In this document: piece after piece, positions 1-12,190 of the stretch
How the letters are laid out: every line of letters begins with the position of its first letter
Numbering within the stretch: the stretch's first letter is position 1
Source: Turritopsis dohrnii
Lineage: Eukaryota > Cnidaria > Hydrozoa > Anthoathecata > Oceaniidae
Direction: 5' to 3'
NCBI GenBank assembly: GCA_027922465.2
Contig: BQMF02000754.1
Location: 62,001 to 126,000, forward strand
Length of the DNA: 64,000 bases
Notes under the pieces: generated by a model
Database searches by the model: none
What the model saw: the letters and a program-made list of their open reading frames with translations, nothing else
What the model was told of the DNA's origin: nothing
Program-made: the position numbers and the translations under genes

Positions 1-790
1 AGTAGAAATTGCGTACAGAAATATACTTTTTAAAATGCGAAATAACGGCAAAAGAAGCCCTGGGAACGAAATTTTCTACTGTAGTTGTATCGTATTGACA
101 AGTCGGATGAGGTTTTAATCATGATAGCATGTCAGGTACATGGTAGTGAAATGATTTATGTAGAATGATTAGTTGAATCTGACTTGATTGACTTTTATTT
201 TGTTTTATTTCCTGACAATTCAACAAAATGATTTATGGCGACTGTGTGTAACAGTTTTTGAACTTCCATGGTAGTATTTTAACGAAGTTATCTGTGAATA
301 TAACACTTACTCTGAACTGTTGTTTGTAATAAAAAATTTCATTTATCACGCTACCATTGTTCATAATAACGTCTTCGGTTATACATGTTACCGAAAGAGC
401 ACAGAAGAGTTAGGGACTAAACGGCGAAGGGATTTTTTCTAAACGTTTAGAATGTTTCTGCGGGTTGGAAAGTGGCCTTATACGCAAGTCTTGAAGTCCT
501 CAGGACAATTACTAAGTTTCGGCAATGTCACTGCAAGGTCCGAAGCACAACCGAATTATTGGAAATTAACAGTTGTTATTTTTTCAATTATCACCATAAT
601 GACATACAGCTACCAAAATGCAATGAAATAATGAAGGAGTTTATTTATGACAAAATGGAACAATATCGACGAGCAGGCCACTGGAAGTTATCTAGCAGAC
701 ACTTTTATGAAGAATCAGAATCTGAGAGTTCACGAAGGGATGTGTGGGTAAACGTTGAGATCAATTCTACTACACATTTCAAGTAAAGGA
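1..790 (+). repeat. Decayed copy of the OAS-like gene 3' flank
   Basis: The first ~790 bases align with the DNA just downstream of the two OAS-like genes, at 17,566-18,040 and 21,180-21,560. Shared blocks include 'agccctgggaacgaa', 'catgtcaggtaca', 'gaaatgatttatg' and 'aacacttactctgaa'. This implies that a further OAS-like gene copy lies, or once lay, just left of the window. The 104-codon ORF at 472-786 falls inside this repeat. The other copies do not conserve it as a reading frame, so I do not call it a gene. Confidence 0.8.
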
Positions 791-2029
791 TGTTGAAAGT
801 AACAAATATCGAAGCCTTTTGTGATATTTTTTCCTTTCACAATATTTTCTTCCTGTAAAGTGCAACAACAATGCATTTCGTATATTCATGAAAATAAGGA
901 GCATCGCAAGCGAAAAGTTTTGCATATCACCGGGAATAAAAAAGTATCATCCTTCATTTAGGACAGTTGAATAAGGATAGCGAAGAAGATGTTTGTCTAT
1001 TACATTTGGTCTTTCTCCCAAGAATCAAGCAAGCGGTAGCCTATTTTATTACAACCCAAAAAACTGGTCGCCACAAAAAATGTGGATGAATGGAATATCC
1101 GAAAGGGGACAATACCAAGTTACGGATGTTTTCTGCACACTTGCATCAGATGACTTTTTCTTATTTCTCCTTCTCCTTTCGATGATGGTCTTTCACCTGC
1201 AGATCTTAAGAACGTATGGAATCATATCTTATCCTTTAAGACGCATTTTGCAGCTTTATTTTTTGGGGGATTCAGAAAATTTCGCACTGATATTTTCATT
1301 GAAACTAAAGCTTTAATTAAGAGCGTTTGTGAAAACGTACTGAATTTCTGACTTATCCGTTAAGACCCTTAAGTCCTTAATTATCTCACATTTCGCTTTA
1401 CCAATTTTTATTACAAATTTTTGTTAGTCTTCAAAACAGATTATCAAGCTGATTGAAGAATTTATTACCATGTTGGCGAAAACAAATTATTCCTTCCAGC
1501 CTCCCTGAGATTTTTATATCATTTCAAAAAAACTTCTCGATGAAAATTTCTATAAGAAAGAGACATGAACTGCGGACCTAAACATTTTAGAAAAGATTGG
1601 TTGTCCAGTGGGTTGTTTTCATTCTTTATCATCATACACAGAAACCGTACCGGTATAGCTCAGTTTTCGTCGAAACATCGAATTGAGTAATGAAATCAAT
1701 ATCTTAAATTATCTCCCTTGAAGGATTTGGATAATAGTTTTTGCATAATAGTACCCCTCTTCTATCTCGTTTTCCTAGAAGCTGTTCTTCGCATCACTTA
1801 TTTGCTTCAATTATTGATCGATATCTTACTGACCAGATCTGAGTTACCGAAAATCCTTGAATAATTATTTTACCTTACATGTAAAAATTATTTCTTGAGT
1901 ATGAATAAAAAAGTTCTTGAACGTAAATAACAGTTTCTTGAATGTGAGAGAATATAATTTCGTTGAATGCGAATATAATTTCGTTGAATGTGAATATAAA
2001 TATCTATCTTGAATTTTAATACAAATGAG
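791..2029. other. Non-coding stretch, nothing recognised
   Basis: AT-rich DNA between two fragments of the OAS-like duplication. A 107-codon ORF at 993-1,316 is low complexity and Phe/Leu rich. It matches no family I know and has no repeated copy supporting it. I see no RNA gene. Confidence 0.5.
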
Positions 2030-2110
2030 CAACCATACAGCGTCTCACACAGTAAGTAGTATCGAGTTTCTTGTAGGAAGACCTGAAGACCTTCGTTAAA
2101 TAATAATTGA
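2030..2110 (+). repeat. OAS-like gene 5' flank fragment cut off by a Helitron
   Basis: The block with 'cacacagtaagtag', 'gagtttcttg', 'agacctg' and 'aaataataatt' matches the region just upstream of the OAS-like genes at 16,098-16,175 and 19,888-19,950. The match stops at 2,110, exactly where the first Helitron end (CTAG plus hairpin) begins. This is therefore another copy of the OAS-like upstream region, and no coding part of that copy is seen. Confidence 0.72.
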
Positions 2111-2593
2111 CTAGCCGCCAAGGCGGCGTCGCTCGCCGCCCATGTCCACCTTCAGCCTGTGCGTTGGGTTCACGAAAAATAAAATTAAGGATTTGGCAAT
2201 AATAAGTGTGCGCATGTTGTAGAGCTCGAAAAACTGATCAAAAAAATGTATGGAATCGTTTTGCTACGACCAACCGTTACGGAGATACTGTTGATTAAAA
2301 TTTTGATGACGTCATAGACCCGTCCCCCAAAAAAATTAGACACAAATTTTTCGTCACTCTATCGCCTGTATCGCGGACCCCAAAAAACGTCAGTTAACCC
2401 TATTGGTTACCGAGATAATTTTCCCTAAACATCGCATTCGATTAGGGTCTCAATACAATGGTTTCACACTGACGTCGCACAAAATAAAATAAAATAATCA
2501 CCCTCACAACTCAATCTACCATTTTGCGTGACTTACAAACAAACAAACAAACAAACAAACAAACAGACGGAGAATCGGCTATTAATATATAGA
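2111..2593 (-). mobile_element. Non-autonomous Helitron, copy 1 of the array
   Basis: Read on the minus strand, the element begins 5'-TCTATATATTAATAGCC and ends with the hairpin GCCGCC-TT-GGCGGC directly followed by CTAG-3'. A 5' TC and a 3' hairpin plus CTRR are the known Helitron termini. It is 483 bp and non-coding. It contains an (ACAAAC)n tract near the 5' end and one ~195-bp internal unit carrying a perfect TGACGTCA. The base after CTAG is T, as expected for insertion between A and T. Neighbouring copies follow without a spacer. Confidence 0.85.
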
Positions 2594-3461
2594 CTAGCCG
2601 CCAAGGCGGCGTCGCTCGCCGCCCATGTCCACCTGCTCTGTATCACTGTATCAATAAACGTCAAATTTCCTTATAAACGGCTCGTACAACTTGTGCTCAA
2701 CCAGAAGCAGATTCGAAGTCACAACCTCTGGTAAAACCAATCTTTTATCAGTGTAACAATACACTCAAAACGTAGAGAGAGAAAACTTCAACTTTTTATT
2801 AGCTTTTGTTTTAAAAAAAGTTACGCGCTCTAACATGGGTGCTATCAAACGTAAGGGGGAAATGGTTTCTCTTCTTAAAAAGTTCACACGGGAGGAGAGA
2901 AAAATAGCACGTGCTAAATGAATAAATAGAATAAAAAAACGTTCGATCAGAACGCTTAACAATTAAAAGAAGAAATTAAATTATTAAAAGAAAAGCAAAA
3001 AAAAAACATTTTGTTTTATGATACTCTTTTTTTACCTATCGGTTTTAAACATTTTGATTGCTGAAAAAAAAAGTTCACCCGTCTCAGACAGTCAGGCAAG
3101 AGTTAGTGGCAAACCGAACATGCTGCCACGTTCTGCCACTGCTCCTTTTTGTCCAAAATGTTTAATCAGTTAGTTTTTTTGTATTTAGTTGATGTACTGT
3201 TTTCAAAGCCAAGTCAACGTGGAATATAAAACTAACAATAACGATAAAAACAAAACGTTATTCCTATTAGTTCATCAGCCAAAAAAAGTCACGTTCGATT
3301 GGGGTTGCAATGTATTTGCTTCGAACTCACGTCGCACACAAAAAAAGAAATAATTTCGCTCACAACTCAATCTACCATTTTGCGTGACTTACAAACAAAC
3401 AAACAAACAAACTAACAAACGCACAAACAAACAGACGGAGAATCGGCTATTAATATATAGA
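2594..3461 (-). mobile_element. Non-autonomous Helitron, copy 2 of the array
   Basis: It has the same 5' (TCTATATATT) and 3' (hairpin, CTAG) termini as copy 1 but a different 868-bp interior. Its 3' CTAG touches the 5' TC of copy 1 at 2,593/2,594 with no base between. Its interior equals copy 3 with the 5.3-kb tandem insert removed: the copies match up to 'caactttttat' and again from 'ttaaaaaaagttacgcgc'. It is non-coding, and the short ORFs inside are repeat-derived. Confidence 0.84.
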
Positions 3462-3671
3462 CTATCCGCCAAGGCGGCGTCGCTCGCCGCCCATGCCCAC
3501 CTGCTCTGTATCACTGTATCAATAAACGTCAAATTTCCTTATAAACGGCTCGTACAACTTGTGTTCAACCAGAAGCACATTCGAAGTCACAACCTCTGGT
3601 AAAACCAATCTTTTATCAGTGTAACAATACACTCAAAACGTAGAGATAGAAAACTTCAACTTTTTATCATT

Positions 3672-3866
3672 TTTGGATTTCTGCGTAAGCAAGAAATAGT
3701 TTACGATCGTCTTTGTTTTTTTTTTTGATTTCTGCGTAAGCAAGAAAGCCTTTACGATCGTCTTTGTTGGATTTCTGCGTAAGCAAGAAATACTTTACGA
3801 TCGTCTTTGTTTTGTTTTTTTTTGGATTTCTGCGAAAGCAAGAAATACATTAAAACCGGCTCTGTT
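3672..3866 (+). repeat. ~43-bp minisatellite at the unit start
   Basis: Four imperfect copies of a motif beginning 'gatttctgcgtaagcaagaa' and ending 'acgatcgtctttg' lie here, separated by T-runs. Single copies begin the second unit (about 5,548) and the third unit (about 7,268). The motif therefore marks the tandem-unit boundary and has expanded only in unit 1. Confidence 0.85.
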
Positions 3867-6800
3867 CTTTTTCTTTTTACTGTCCAAACCTAGCGATTTT
3901 TTTATCTCGAAGTTCATTGGTTCATACAGCCGCCGTCTCAAAATTCATTGGTGCATAAAGCGCCACTATTACGAAAGGGTGCTAATAACTTTAATAGCGC
4001 TAGTTTATTGGCTTGAATTTCCGCCATGTGATCATCCGGGTCTTTTTCGACTTCACATTTGCACGCGTTCGCATAATGATAGAAGAAAGCGAAGAAGAGA
4101 CCGAAGAAACCCACTTCCACGTGTTGATTGATCAATATTGAACAGATTTAAAAGAAGATTTAAGGGAGAAAGGGGAGAAATTTATAATTATCTTACAATG
4201 ATTCTACTGTGTTCATTCTTTTCTAAAAACACTTCTTTTATAAAACATGTTTTATAAAAACAGTGTGTGAAAAGGAATGCTTATTTACTGTTTGGAAAAT
4301 TTCTGGGATTCTTTTAAGCCTTTCTAAGTACAAAATATCGTTTATTTCATGTGTGGGCTGTAGTGCTTTTTAAGCTCTGGATACATACAGCTCAGCTCAG
4401 TTTCCTCTTCAGCTGCAACAACATACAAGAATGTCTTGTCTACCCTCTGCCTGTGCATCATTTTATGTTTGATGTTTCTCTAGATATTTTAGCTTATGTT
4501 TACTTGTATAGTTCTTGGCTGTATTATCAATGTCTTGAATTAGGAATGGGGACTTACTATTTACGATAGCAAATTGAAACTTACCTTGACTGTCTGTAAA
4601 TTCTAAATACTGGACATCTTTTAACGCAAATTTTTGCTTTCAGTTATGTTTGCTAATTTTGGTAAGTTTGAGTCATATTTTCCATAATCCTAATATTTAT
4701 TTACTTTTTGTGTTTGGAAAGTCTTAGTAATTAGGAAGATTGACCGTACATACGTAATCACTGTGATATCTGAAAGCATATAAATTTGATGTTATTTTGT
4801 TCATTAAATTTATTGGGAGTTAACGTAAGTAAGTTTCATATTGTGTCCAGCTATGCTTTAATGATTTCCTGGGGTGTATGCGTAATTAAAAATGTAATGT
4901 TTTTGAAGTTTCTGTATAAATCTTTATGATCTTTTCATGAAATTTAGTTCAGGTAATGCTTTATTTGTAATGTTTGTAAATTAAAAAGATGGCAAAAAGT
5001 TATATGTTTATTGATTTTGTATGTGTTATATATTTTGCATGATCAAAATCTAGGTTTTCCTTTCTGTGCTTGTGATTTAGGAATTCTGGTTAGGAAGATA
5101 GAATAGACAAATTGAATTCATATATAAATTTATAACATGTTGAATTACATGCGTACTCATTGTCTTATCTGAGGAAATCACCGAGTCCTTGATACCATTA
5201 CGTACCAACAAAATAAAGAAGATTATGGCATTCTATAATCAAATTTATTGTTTATTGGTATAAAATTTTGCTTAGTGACAATTATGTTTTTCCGGATTTT
5301 TGAAGAGTACATGATTAGAAGCTTATTAAACATATATCGTGGAAGTGATTCAACCTTTTTTAAATTTTAAGAATGTCTTAAAAGTAGTTTATGCGGTCGA
5401 ACTTTTCACTTGTCTAATGTCAATCTAATGGGGTCAATTGATTTACATTAGACAAGGTTCAAGTTGTCTTTCATTGTCTTTCAATTTTCATGCTTCAGCT
5501 GATTTTGCAGAAATCCTTATGCCTGCAAAGGCATCTTGTTTTTTTTTGATTTCCGCGTAAGCAAGAAAGCCTTTACGATCGTCTTTGTTTTTTTTGTTCA
5601 TCTTACTGTCCAAACCTAGTCATATTTGTTTCTCCAATTTGATTGGTTCGTACAAAAGCCGTCTTAATGTTCATTGGTGCATAAAGCGCCATTATTTCGC
5701 AAGGGTGCTAATTAACTTTAATAGCGCTAGTTTATTGGCTTGAATTTCTGCCATGTGCTCATCCGGGTATTTTTCGACCTTACATTTGCACGCCATTCGC
5801 ATAATGGTATACTATCAGCGTGACCGAAGAAACCCACTTAGATTTCCAAAAGTTGACTGATCAATGTGGAATAGCTTTAAAAGAAGATTTACACTTCAAA
5901 AACCGAAAGGTAAATGATAGAAATTTTTAATCATCTTACAAAGATTCTACTGTGTTCATTCTTTTCTAAAAACAAGTTCTCAATGTTTTATAAAAAACAG
6001 TGTCTGAAAAAGGAATGAATTCTTTTGTTGTTTTTTTGGAAAATGTATGTATGGGATTCTTTTAAGCCTTTCTTAATACAAAAGATCGTTTGTTTCATGT
6101 GTGAGCTGTAATGCTTTTTAAGCTCTGGATACATACAGCTCAGCTCAGTTTTCTCTTCAGCGCCAACAACATACAAGAATGTCTTGTCTACCCTCTCAGC
6201 CTGTTTTTTGTTTGATGTTTCTCTAGCTATTTTAGCTTATTTACGTGTACATAGTTCTTGGCTGTATTATCAATGCCCTTAATTAGGAATGGGGGACTAT
6301 TTACGATAGCAAATAGGAAACTTATCTTGACTGTCTTTAAATTTTAACTGCTTTCAGTTATGTTTGCTAATTTGGATCGCATATTTATATAATCCAAATC
6401 TTTGTTTACTTTTTTTTGTTTGGAAAGTCTTTTCGTAATTAGGAAGATTGACCGTATAGATTGAAGTACTTACGTAATCACTGTGATATCTTACAGCATC
6501 TATTTAAATTTAATGTTCTTTTGTTCATTAAGTTTATTGGCAGTTAACGTAAGTAAGTTTCATATTGTGTCCAGCTATGCTTTAATGATTTCCTGGGGTG
6601 TATGCGTAATTAAAAATGTAATGTTTTTGAAGTTTCTGTATAAATCTTTATGATCTTTTCATGAAATTTAGTTCAGGTAATGCTTTATTTGTAATGTTTG
6701 TAAATTAAAAAGATGGCAAAAAGTTATATGTTTATTGATTTTGTATGTGTTATATATTTTGCATGATCAAAATCTAGGTTTTCCTTTCTGTGCTTGTGAT

Positions 6801-8990
6801 TTAGGAATTCTGGTTAGGAAGATAGAATAGACAAATTGAATTCATATATAAATTTATAACATGTTGAATTACATGCGTACTCATTGTCTTATCTGAGGAA
6901 ATCACCGAGTCCTTGATACCATTACGTACCAACAAAATAAAGAAGATTATGGCATTCTATAATCAAATTTATTGTTTATTGGTATAAAATTTTGCATAGT
7001 GACAATTATGGTTTTTCGGATTTTTGAAGAGTACATGATTAGAAGTTTATTAAACATATATCGTGGAAGTGATTCAAACTTTTTTAAATTTTAAGAATGT
7101 CTTAAAAGTAGTTTATGCGGTCGAACTTTTGACTTGTCTAATGTCAATCTAATGGGGTCAATTGATTTACATTAGACAAGGTTCAAGTTGTCTTTCATTG
7201 TCTTTCAATTTTCATGCTTCAGCTGATTTTGCAGAAATCCTTATGCCTGCAAAGGCATCTTGTTTTTTTTGGATTTCTGGGTAAGCAAGAAAGCCTTTAC
7301 GATCGTCTTTGTTTTGTTTTTTTGTTCATCTGACTGTCCAAACCTAGTCATATTTGTTTCTTTAATTTGATTGGTTCGTACAAAAGCCGTCTTAATGTTC
7401 ATTGGTACATAAAGCGCCATTATTTCGCAAGGGTGCTAATTAACTTTAATAGCGCTAGTTTATTGGCTTGAATTTCTGCCATATGCTCATCCGGGTATTT
7501 TTCGACTTTACATTTGCACGCCATTCGCATAATGGTATACTATCAGCGTGACCGAAGAAACCCACTTAGATTTCCAAAAGTTGACTGATCAATGTGGAAT
7601 AGCTTTAAAAGAAGATTTACACTTCAAAAACCGAAAAGTAAATGGTAAAAATTTTTAATTATCTTACAATGATTCTACTGTGTTCATTCTTTTCTAAAAA
7701 CAAGCTCTCAATGTTTTATAAAAAACAGTGTCTGAAAAAGGAATGAATTCTTTTGTTGTTTTTTTGGAAAATGTATGTATGGGATTCTTTTAAGCCTTTC
7801 TTAATACAAAAGATCGTTTGTTTCATGTGTGGGCTGTAATGCTTTTTAAGCTCTGGATACATACAGCTCAGCTCAGTTTTCTCTTCAGCGCCAACAACAT
7901 ACAAGAATGTCTTGTCTACTCTCTCAGCCTGTTTTTTGTTTGATGTTTCTCTAGCTATTTTAGCTTATTTACGTGTACATAGTTCTTGGCTGTATTATCA
8001 ATGCCCTTAATTAGGAATGGGGGACTATTTACGATAGCAAATAGGAAACTTATCTTGACTGTCTTTAAATTTTAACTGCTTTCAGTTATGTTTGCTAATT
8101 TGGATCGCATATTTATATAATCCAAATCTTTGTTTACTTTTTTTTGTTTGGAAAGTCTTTTCGTAATTAGGAAGATTGACCGTATAGATTGAAGTACTTA
8201 CGTAATCACTGTGATATCTTACAGCATCTATTTAAATTTAATGTTCTTTTGTTCATTAAGTTTATTGGCAGTTAACGTAAGTAAGTTTCATATTGTGTCC
8301 AGCTATGCTTTAATGATTTCCTGGGGTGTATGCGTAATTAAAAATGTAATGTTTTTGAAGTTTCTGTATAAATCTTTATGATCTTTTCATGAAATTTAGT
8401 TCAGGTAATGCTTTATTTGTAATGTTTGTAAATTAAAAAGATGGCAAAAAGTTATATGTTTATTGATTTTGTATGTGTTATATATTTTGCATGATCAAAA
8501 TCTAGGTTTTCCTTTCTGTGCTTGTGATTTAGGAATTCTGGTTAGGAAGATAGAATAGACAAATTGAATTCATATATAAATTTATAACATGTTGAATTAC
8601 ATGCGTACTCATTGTCTTATCTGAGGAAATCACCGAGTCCTTGATACCATTACGTACCAACAAAATAAAGAAGATTATGGCATTCTATAATCAAATTTAT
8701 TGTTTATTGGTATAAAATTTTGCATAGTGACAATTATGTTTTTTCGGATTTTTGAAGAGTACATGATTAGAAGTTTATTAAACATATATCGTGGAAGTGA
8801 TTCAAACTTTTTTAAATTTTAAGAATGTCTTAAAAGTAGTTTATGCGGTCGAACTTTTGACTTGTCTAATGTCAATCTAATGGGGTCAATTGATTTACAT
8901 TAGACAAGGTTCAAGTTGTCTTTCATTGTCTTTCAATTTTCATGCTTCAGCTGATTTTGCAGAAATCCTTATGCCTGCAAGGGCATCTTG
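3672..8990. repeat. Three tandem copies of a ~1.73-kb unit
   Basis: Units run roughly 3,672-5,540, 5,541-7,265 and 7,266-8,990. Units 2 and 3 are almost identical: the landmark 'gcctgcaaa/gg' recurs at 5,521, 7,245 and 8,973. Unit 1 is clearly diverged and longer because its leading minisatellite is expanded. Each unit contains a perfect 12-bp stem (cttgtctaatgt ... acattagacaag; 5,409-5,420 with 5,445-5,456 in unit 1). A 62-codon minus-strand ORF repeats in units 2 and 3 but resembles nothing known. It is best treated as Helitron-borne satellite-like cargo. Confidence 0.9.
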
Positions 8991-9609
8991 TTTGTTTTAA
9001 AAAAGTTACGCGCTCTAACATGGGTGCTATCAAACGTAAGGGGGAAATGGTTTCTCTTCTTAAAAAGTTCACACAGGAGGAGAGAAAAAAGGCACGTGCT
9101 TAATGAATAAATAGAATAAAAAAACGTTCGATCAGAACGCTTAACAATTAAAAAAAGAAATTAAATTATTAAAAGAAAAGCAAAAAAAAAACACATTTTG
9201 TTTTATGATACTCTTTTTTTACCTATCGGTTTTTAAACATTTTGATTGCTAAAAAAAAAAGTTCACCCGTCAGTCAGTCAGGCAAGAGTTAGTCACGTTC
9301 TGCCACTGCTGCTTTTTGTCCAAAATGTTTAATCAGTTAGTTTGTTGATGTACTGTTTTCAAAGCCAAGTCAACGTGCAATATAAAACTAACAATAAGGA
9401 TAGAAACAAAACGTTATTCCTATTAGTTCATCAGCCAAAAAAAGTCACGTTCGATTGGGGTTGCAATGTATTTGCTTCGAACTCACGTCGCACACAAAAA
9501 AAGAAATAATTTCGCTCACAACTCAATCTACCATTTTGCGTGACTTACAAACAAACAAACAAACAAACAAACAAACAAACAGACGGAAAATCGGCTATTA
9601 CTATATAGA

Positions 9610-10252
9610 CTAGCCGCCCATGTCCACCTTCAGTCTGCGTTGGGTTCACGAAAAATAAAATTAAGGGTTTGGCAATAATAAGTGTGCCCATGTTTTAGAG
9701 CTCGAAAAACTGATCAAAAAAATGTATGGGATCTTTTTCCTATGATCAACCGTTAGAGAGATATCTTCGTTCAAACATTTTGATGACGTCACAGACCCGT
9801 CCCCCAAAAATTTTGGCCTAAATTTGAGTTCACCAAAAATAAATTAAGGAATTTGCAATGATAAGTGTGCCCATGTTGTAGAGCTCGAAAAACTGATCAA
9901 AAAAATGTATGGGATCGTTTTCCTACGATCAACCGTTTCGGAGATATCGTCGATCAAAATTTTGATGACGTCATAGACCCGTCCCCCAAAAAAATTAGAC
10001 CCAAATTTTTTGTCACTCTATCGCCTGCATTGCGGACCCCAAAAAACGTCAGTTATCCCTATTGGTTACCGAGATAATTTTCCCTAAACGTCGCATTCGA
10101 TTAGGGTCTCAATACAATGGTTTCACACTGACGTCGCACAAAATAAAATAAAATAATCACTCTCACAACTCAATCTACCATTTTGCGTGACTTACAAACA
10201 AACAAACAAACAAACAAACAAACAAACAGAGAATCGGCTATTAATATATAGA
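9610..10252 (-). mobile_element. Non-autonomous Helitron, copy 4 of the array
   Basis: It has an intact 5' end on the minus strand at 10,252. The CTAG at 9,610 abuts copy 3, but the hairpin arm next to it is deleted (the sequence goes straight to 'gccgcccatgtcc'). The interior has two tandem ~195-bp units (about 9,648-9,845 and 9,846-10,040), each with TGACGTCA. The 5' end joins the broken Rep reading frame directly. Confidence 0.83.
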
Positions 10253-12190
10253 TTTTCCAACTTCAATTTAAATACTCGTGCAACCAGATCCGGCCTATCT
10301 GATGCGGTTTGACCAGGGAAAAGATTTTGAACAATTTCAGGCCATTTACGATTGCAAGTTAAAAATAAATCTGGTTTACCTTTTTTTGAAACTAATGCCA
10401 TAGCATCTAGGTACAATTGGTGCATATTTCTAGGTTAACCTGAAAAGGTAGATGGCAATACAACAATATTACCCGCACGGAGGTTTCTTTCATGAGCAGC
10501 TTCCTCTAAATAGTCCATCAAGCCTGTGTAGCTATCCGCCCGTAATTGTTCTTGGTTCTGGCGTATAAAGTCGAGTCTCGCTCCCTCCACTTTGACATAG
10601 CTGTCAACAACAAACTGTTGAAATAGTTTTCCAGCTAAATGTAAAGCAGAAAATTCACGTCTAATGGCAATACGATAAATATAATACTGCAATTGTGTAA
10701 CTTTATTCCGCCTTTCAGTTGCATGCTGTTTTTGGATACATCATGGAGTCAATGTTTGTCGACGTGTAAGAAATATTACGCAAGGGCTGATCTCTTGGAT
10801 ACACTACAATATTTCTCACAGCGGGAGGTGCACCATCGTTACCTACAAAAATTGCTGCAACTTCTTCGTGATGTGGAGCATTGTATCTCCTCCTGTCTTC
10901 ACCTTCACGCATATACATACCCACTACAGAGGTTGGTCTATTTTCTAAAAATGCCCTTTCTTCTTCTTCTCGTTCGACCTGAGCCAAGTTACGATATGCT
11001 GCAGCATAAGGTGAAACTCTATTTATGACCGCTTGTATTTGCTCCATCAAGTCTCTGTTGCAATCCGCATTGGAAGGGTTTTGCATACGCATGTCAAGCG
11101 AATTAGCAGCTTCGATAATATACAGCTGGCTAAACATAGGCACTTGGTTTTCATTAGCATGCAGTGCTCCATACCTATGTAGCAGTTGTCCACATATCCT
11201 AAAACATGGAGGCCCATTTCCTGGGGGTGGCCGTAGATTAGCTGACAGAGAAGCAAAACTAAATGCATTATTATAAACTCTAATACACTTACGGAAATGT
11301 TTACCCAGTGCAGAATCATCAAGTAAAAGATTCTTTAACTCAGGCGGATAATCTAATAAATTTGGAAGTTGTACCTTTCCATTTGTGCAACATTTAAAAT
11401 TAGTTTCACGGTCGAATTTGAGTGCTCAACAATGTTCACATAAAACGTTAAATTCACCTAAAGAATGAATGTCAGGCAAGTCATTGTTTTCAACATTAAT
11501 CCGTGCAGCATTTAAAAACCGAGCCCTGCACACTCGTCTGTTTCGGACATATGCTCTTTGGTGTTGTTGAGCATCAGCTGCACGTCGAGCAGCAGCTTGT
11601 TCGGGTTGCTCATTGTTTCTAAGCGACAGTTGTTGTTGAGCTTGTGCTTCAAGTCGAGCAGCAGTTTGTTCGGGTTGCTCATTGTCTCTAAGCGACAGTT
11701 GTCGTTGAGCTTGTGCTTCAAGTCGAGCAGCAGCTTGTTCGGGTTGCTCATTGTCTCTAAGCGACAGTTGTCGTTGAGCTTGTGCTTCAAGTCGAGCAGC
11801 AGTTTGTTCGGGTTGCTCATTGTCTCTAAGCGACAGTTGTCGTTGAGCATGTGCTTCAAGTCGAGCAGCAGTTTGTTCGGGTTGCTCATTAGCCCGTCGC
11901 TGTCTTTGATTTTGTGCATCCCTTTCCCTTCTCAATTGAGCACGAATTTCACTTTGATTGGCAGGGTATCTTCTTTGTCGTTCAGCATTTCTAATGCGAC
12001 GACGTTGTTGAGGATCATCAGCAGGGGGTTGTTGTTGCCTCTCATTGTGTTGATGTTGCCGTGCATCAACAATATCTCTATCAAATTCTGATCTAGGCAA
12101 GACAAACCTTTGAGGGATTGCATAGTCATGTTCAGAATCCATAACTTGTTGAGAAAAAGTCAAAACCAAAAGAACAATAATACAGGACAA
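10253..12190 (-). pseudogene. Helitron Rep N-terminal region, truncated and decayed
   Basis: Reading leftward on the minus strand from 12,190 there is a basic, Gln/Arg-rich N-terminal region with five 23-residue repeats. Typical Helitron_like_N blocks follow: PPPGNGPPCFRICGQ, the 'YNAPHHEEVAAI' block, 'EFSALHLAGKLFQQFVVDSY', 'IRQNQEQLRADSYTGL' and 'GQTASDRPDLVARVF'. A TGA interrupts the frame near 11,423-11,425, where a Gly codon is expected. A frame change with loss of sequence occurs near 10,700. The gene stops at 10,252, where Helitron copy 4 begins, before the HUH motif, the catalytic Tyr and the helicase domain. It cannot make active Rep. It is not expected to be expressed as a functional protein. 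Confidence 0.9.
11583..11895 (-). repeat. 69-bp coding minisatellite in Rep (5 copies)
   Basis: The string 'ttgttcgggttgctcatt' recurs every 69 bp at about 11,597, 11,666, 11,735, 11,804 and 11,873. On the minus strand each copy encodes a 23-residue unit around NEQPEQ-AARLEAQAQ, a likely charged helix in the Rep N-terminal region. The long plus-strand ORF across it is a shadow of these repeats. Confidence 0.93.

Larger units (their letters stand above)
3462..9609 (-). mobile_element. Large Helitron copy 3 carrying tandem cargo
   Basis: Its left part (3,462-3,666) and right part (8,995-9,609) are near-identical to copy 2. Between them sits a 5.3-kb insert made of three tandem units of about 1.73 kb. 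The 5' terminus at 9,609 is intact and abuts the CTAG of copy 4. The 3' terminus is mutated (plus strand ctat instead of ctag), although the hairpin remains partly readable. No transposase gene is present, so movement would depend on Rep supplied elsewhere. The cargo matches no gene I recognise. Confidence 0.8.

Noticed and set aside
472..1316. ORFs of 104 and 107 codons at the window start
   Set aside because: The first lies in a decayed non-coding flank repeat; the second has no support.
5988..7904. 62-codon ORF repeated at 1,728-bp spacing
   Set aside because: It repeats because the DNA unit repeats. The diverged unit 1 does not keep it, and no family is recognised.
11583..11895. Regular 69-bp repeats as a possible CRISPR array
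   Set aside because: Repeats are contiguous, with no variable spacers, are in a coding frame, and lie in animal DNA.
11558..12091. 177-codon plus-strand ORF, Ser/Leu rich with repeats
   Set aside because: It is the antisense shadow of the Rep 69-bp coding repeats; family matches lie on the minus strand.
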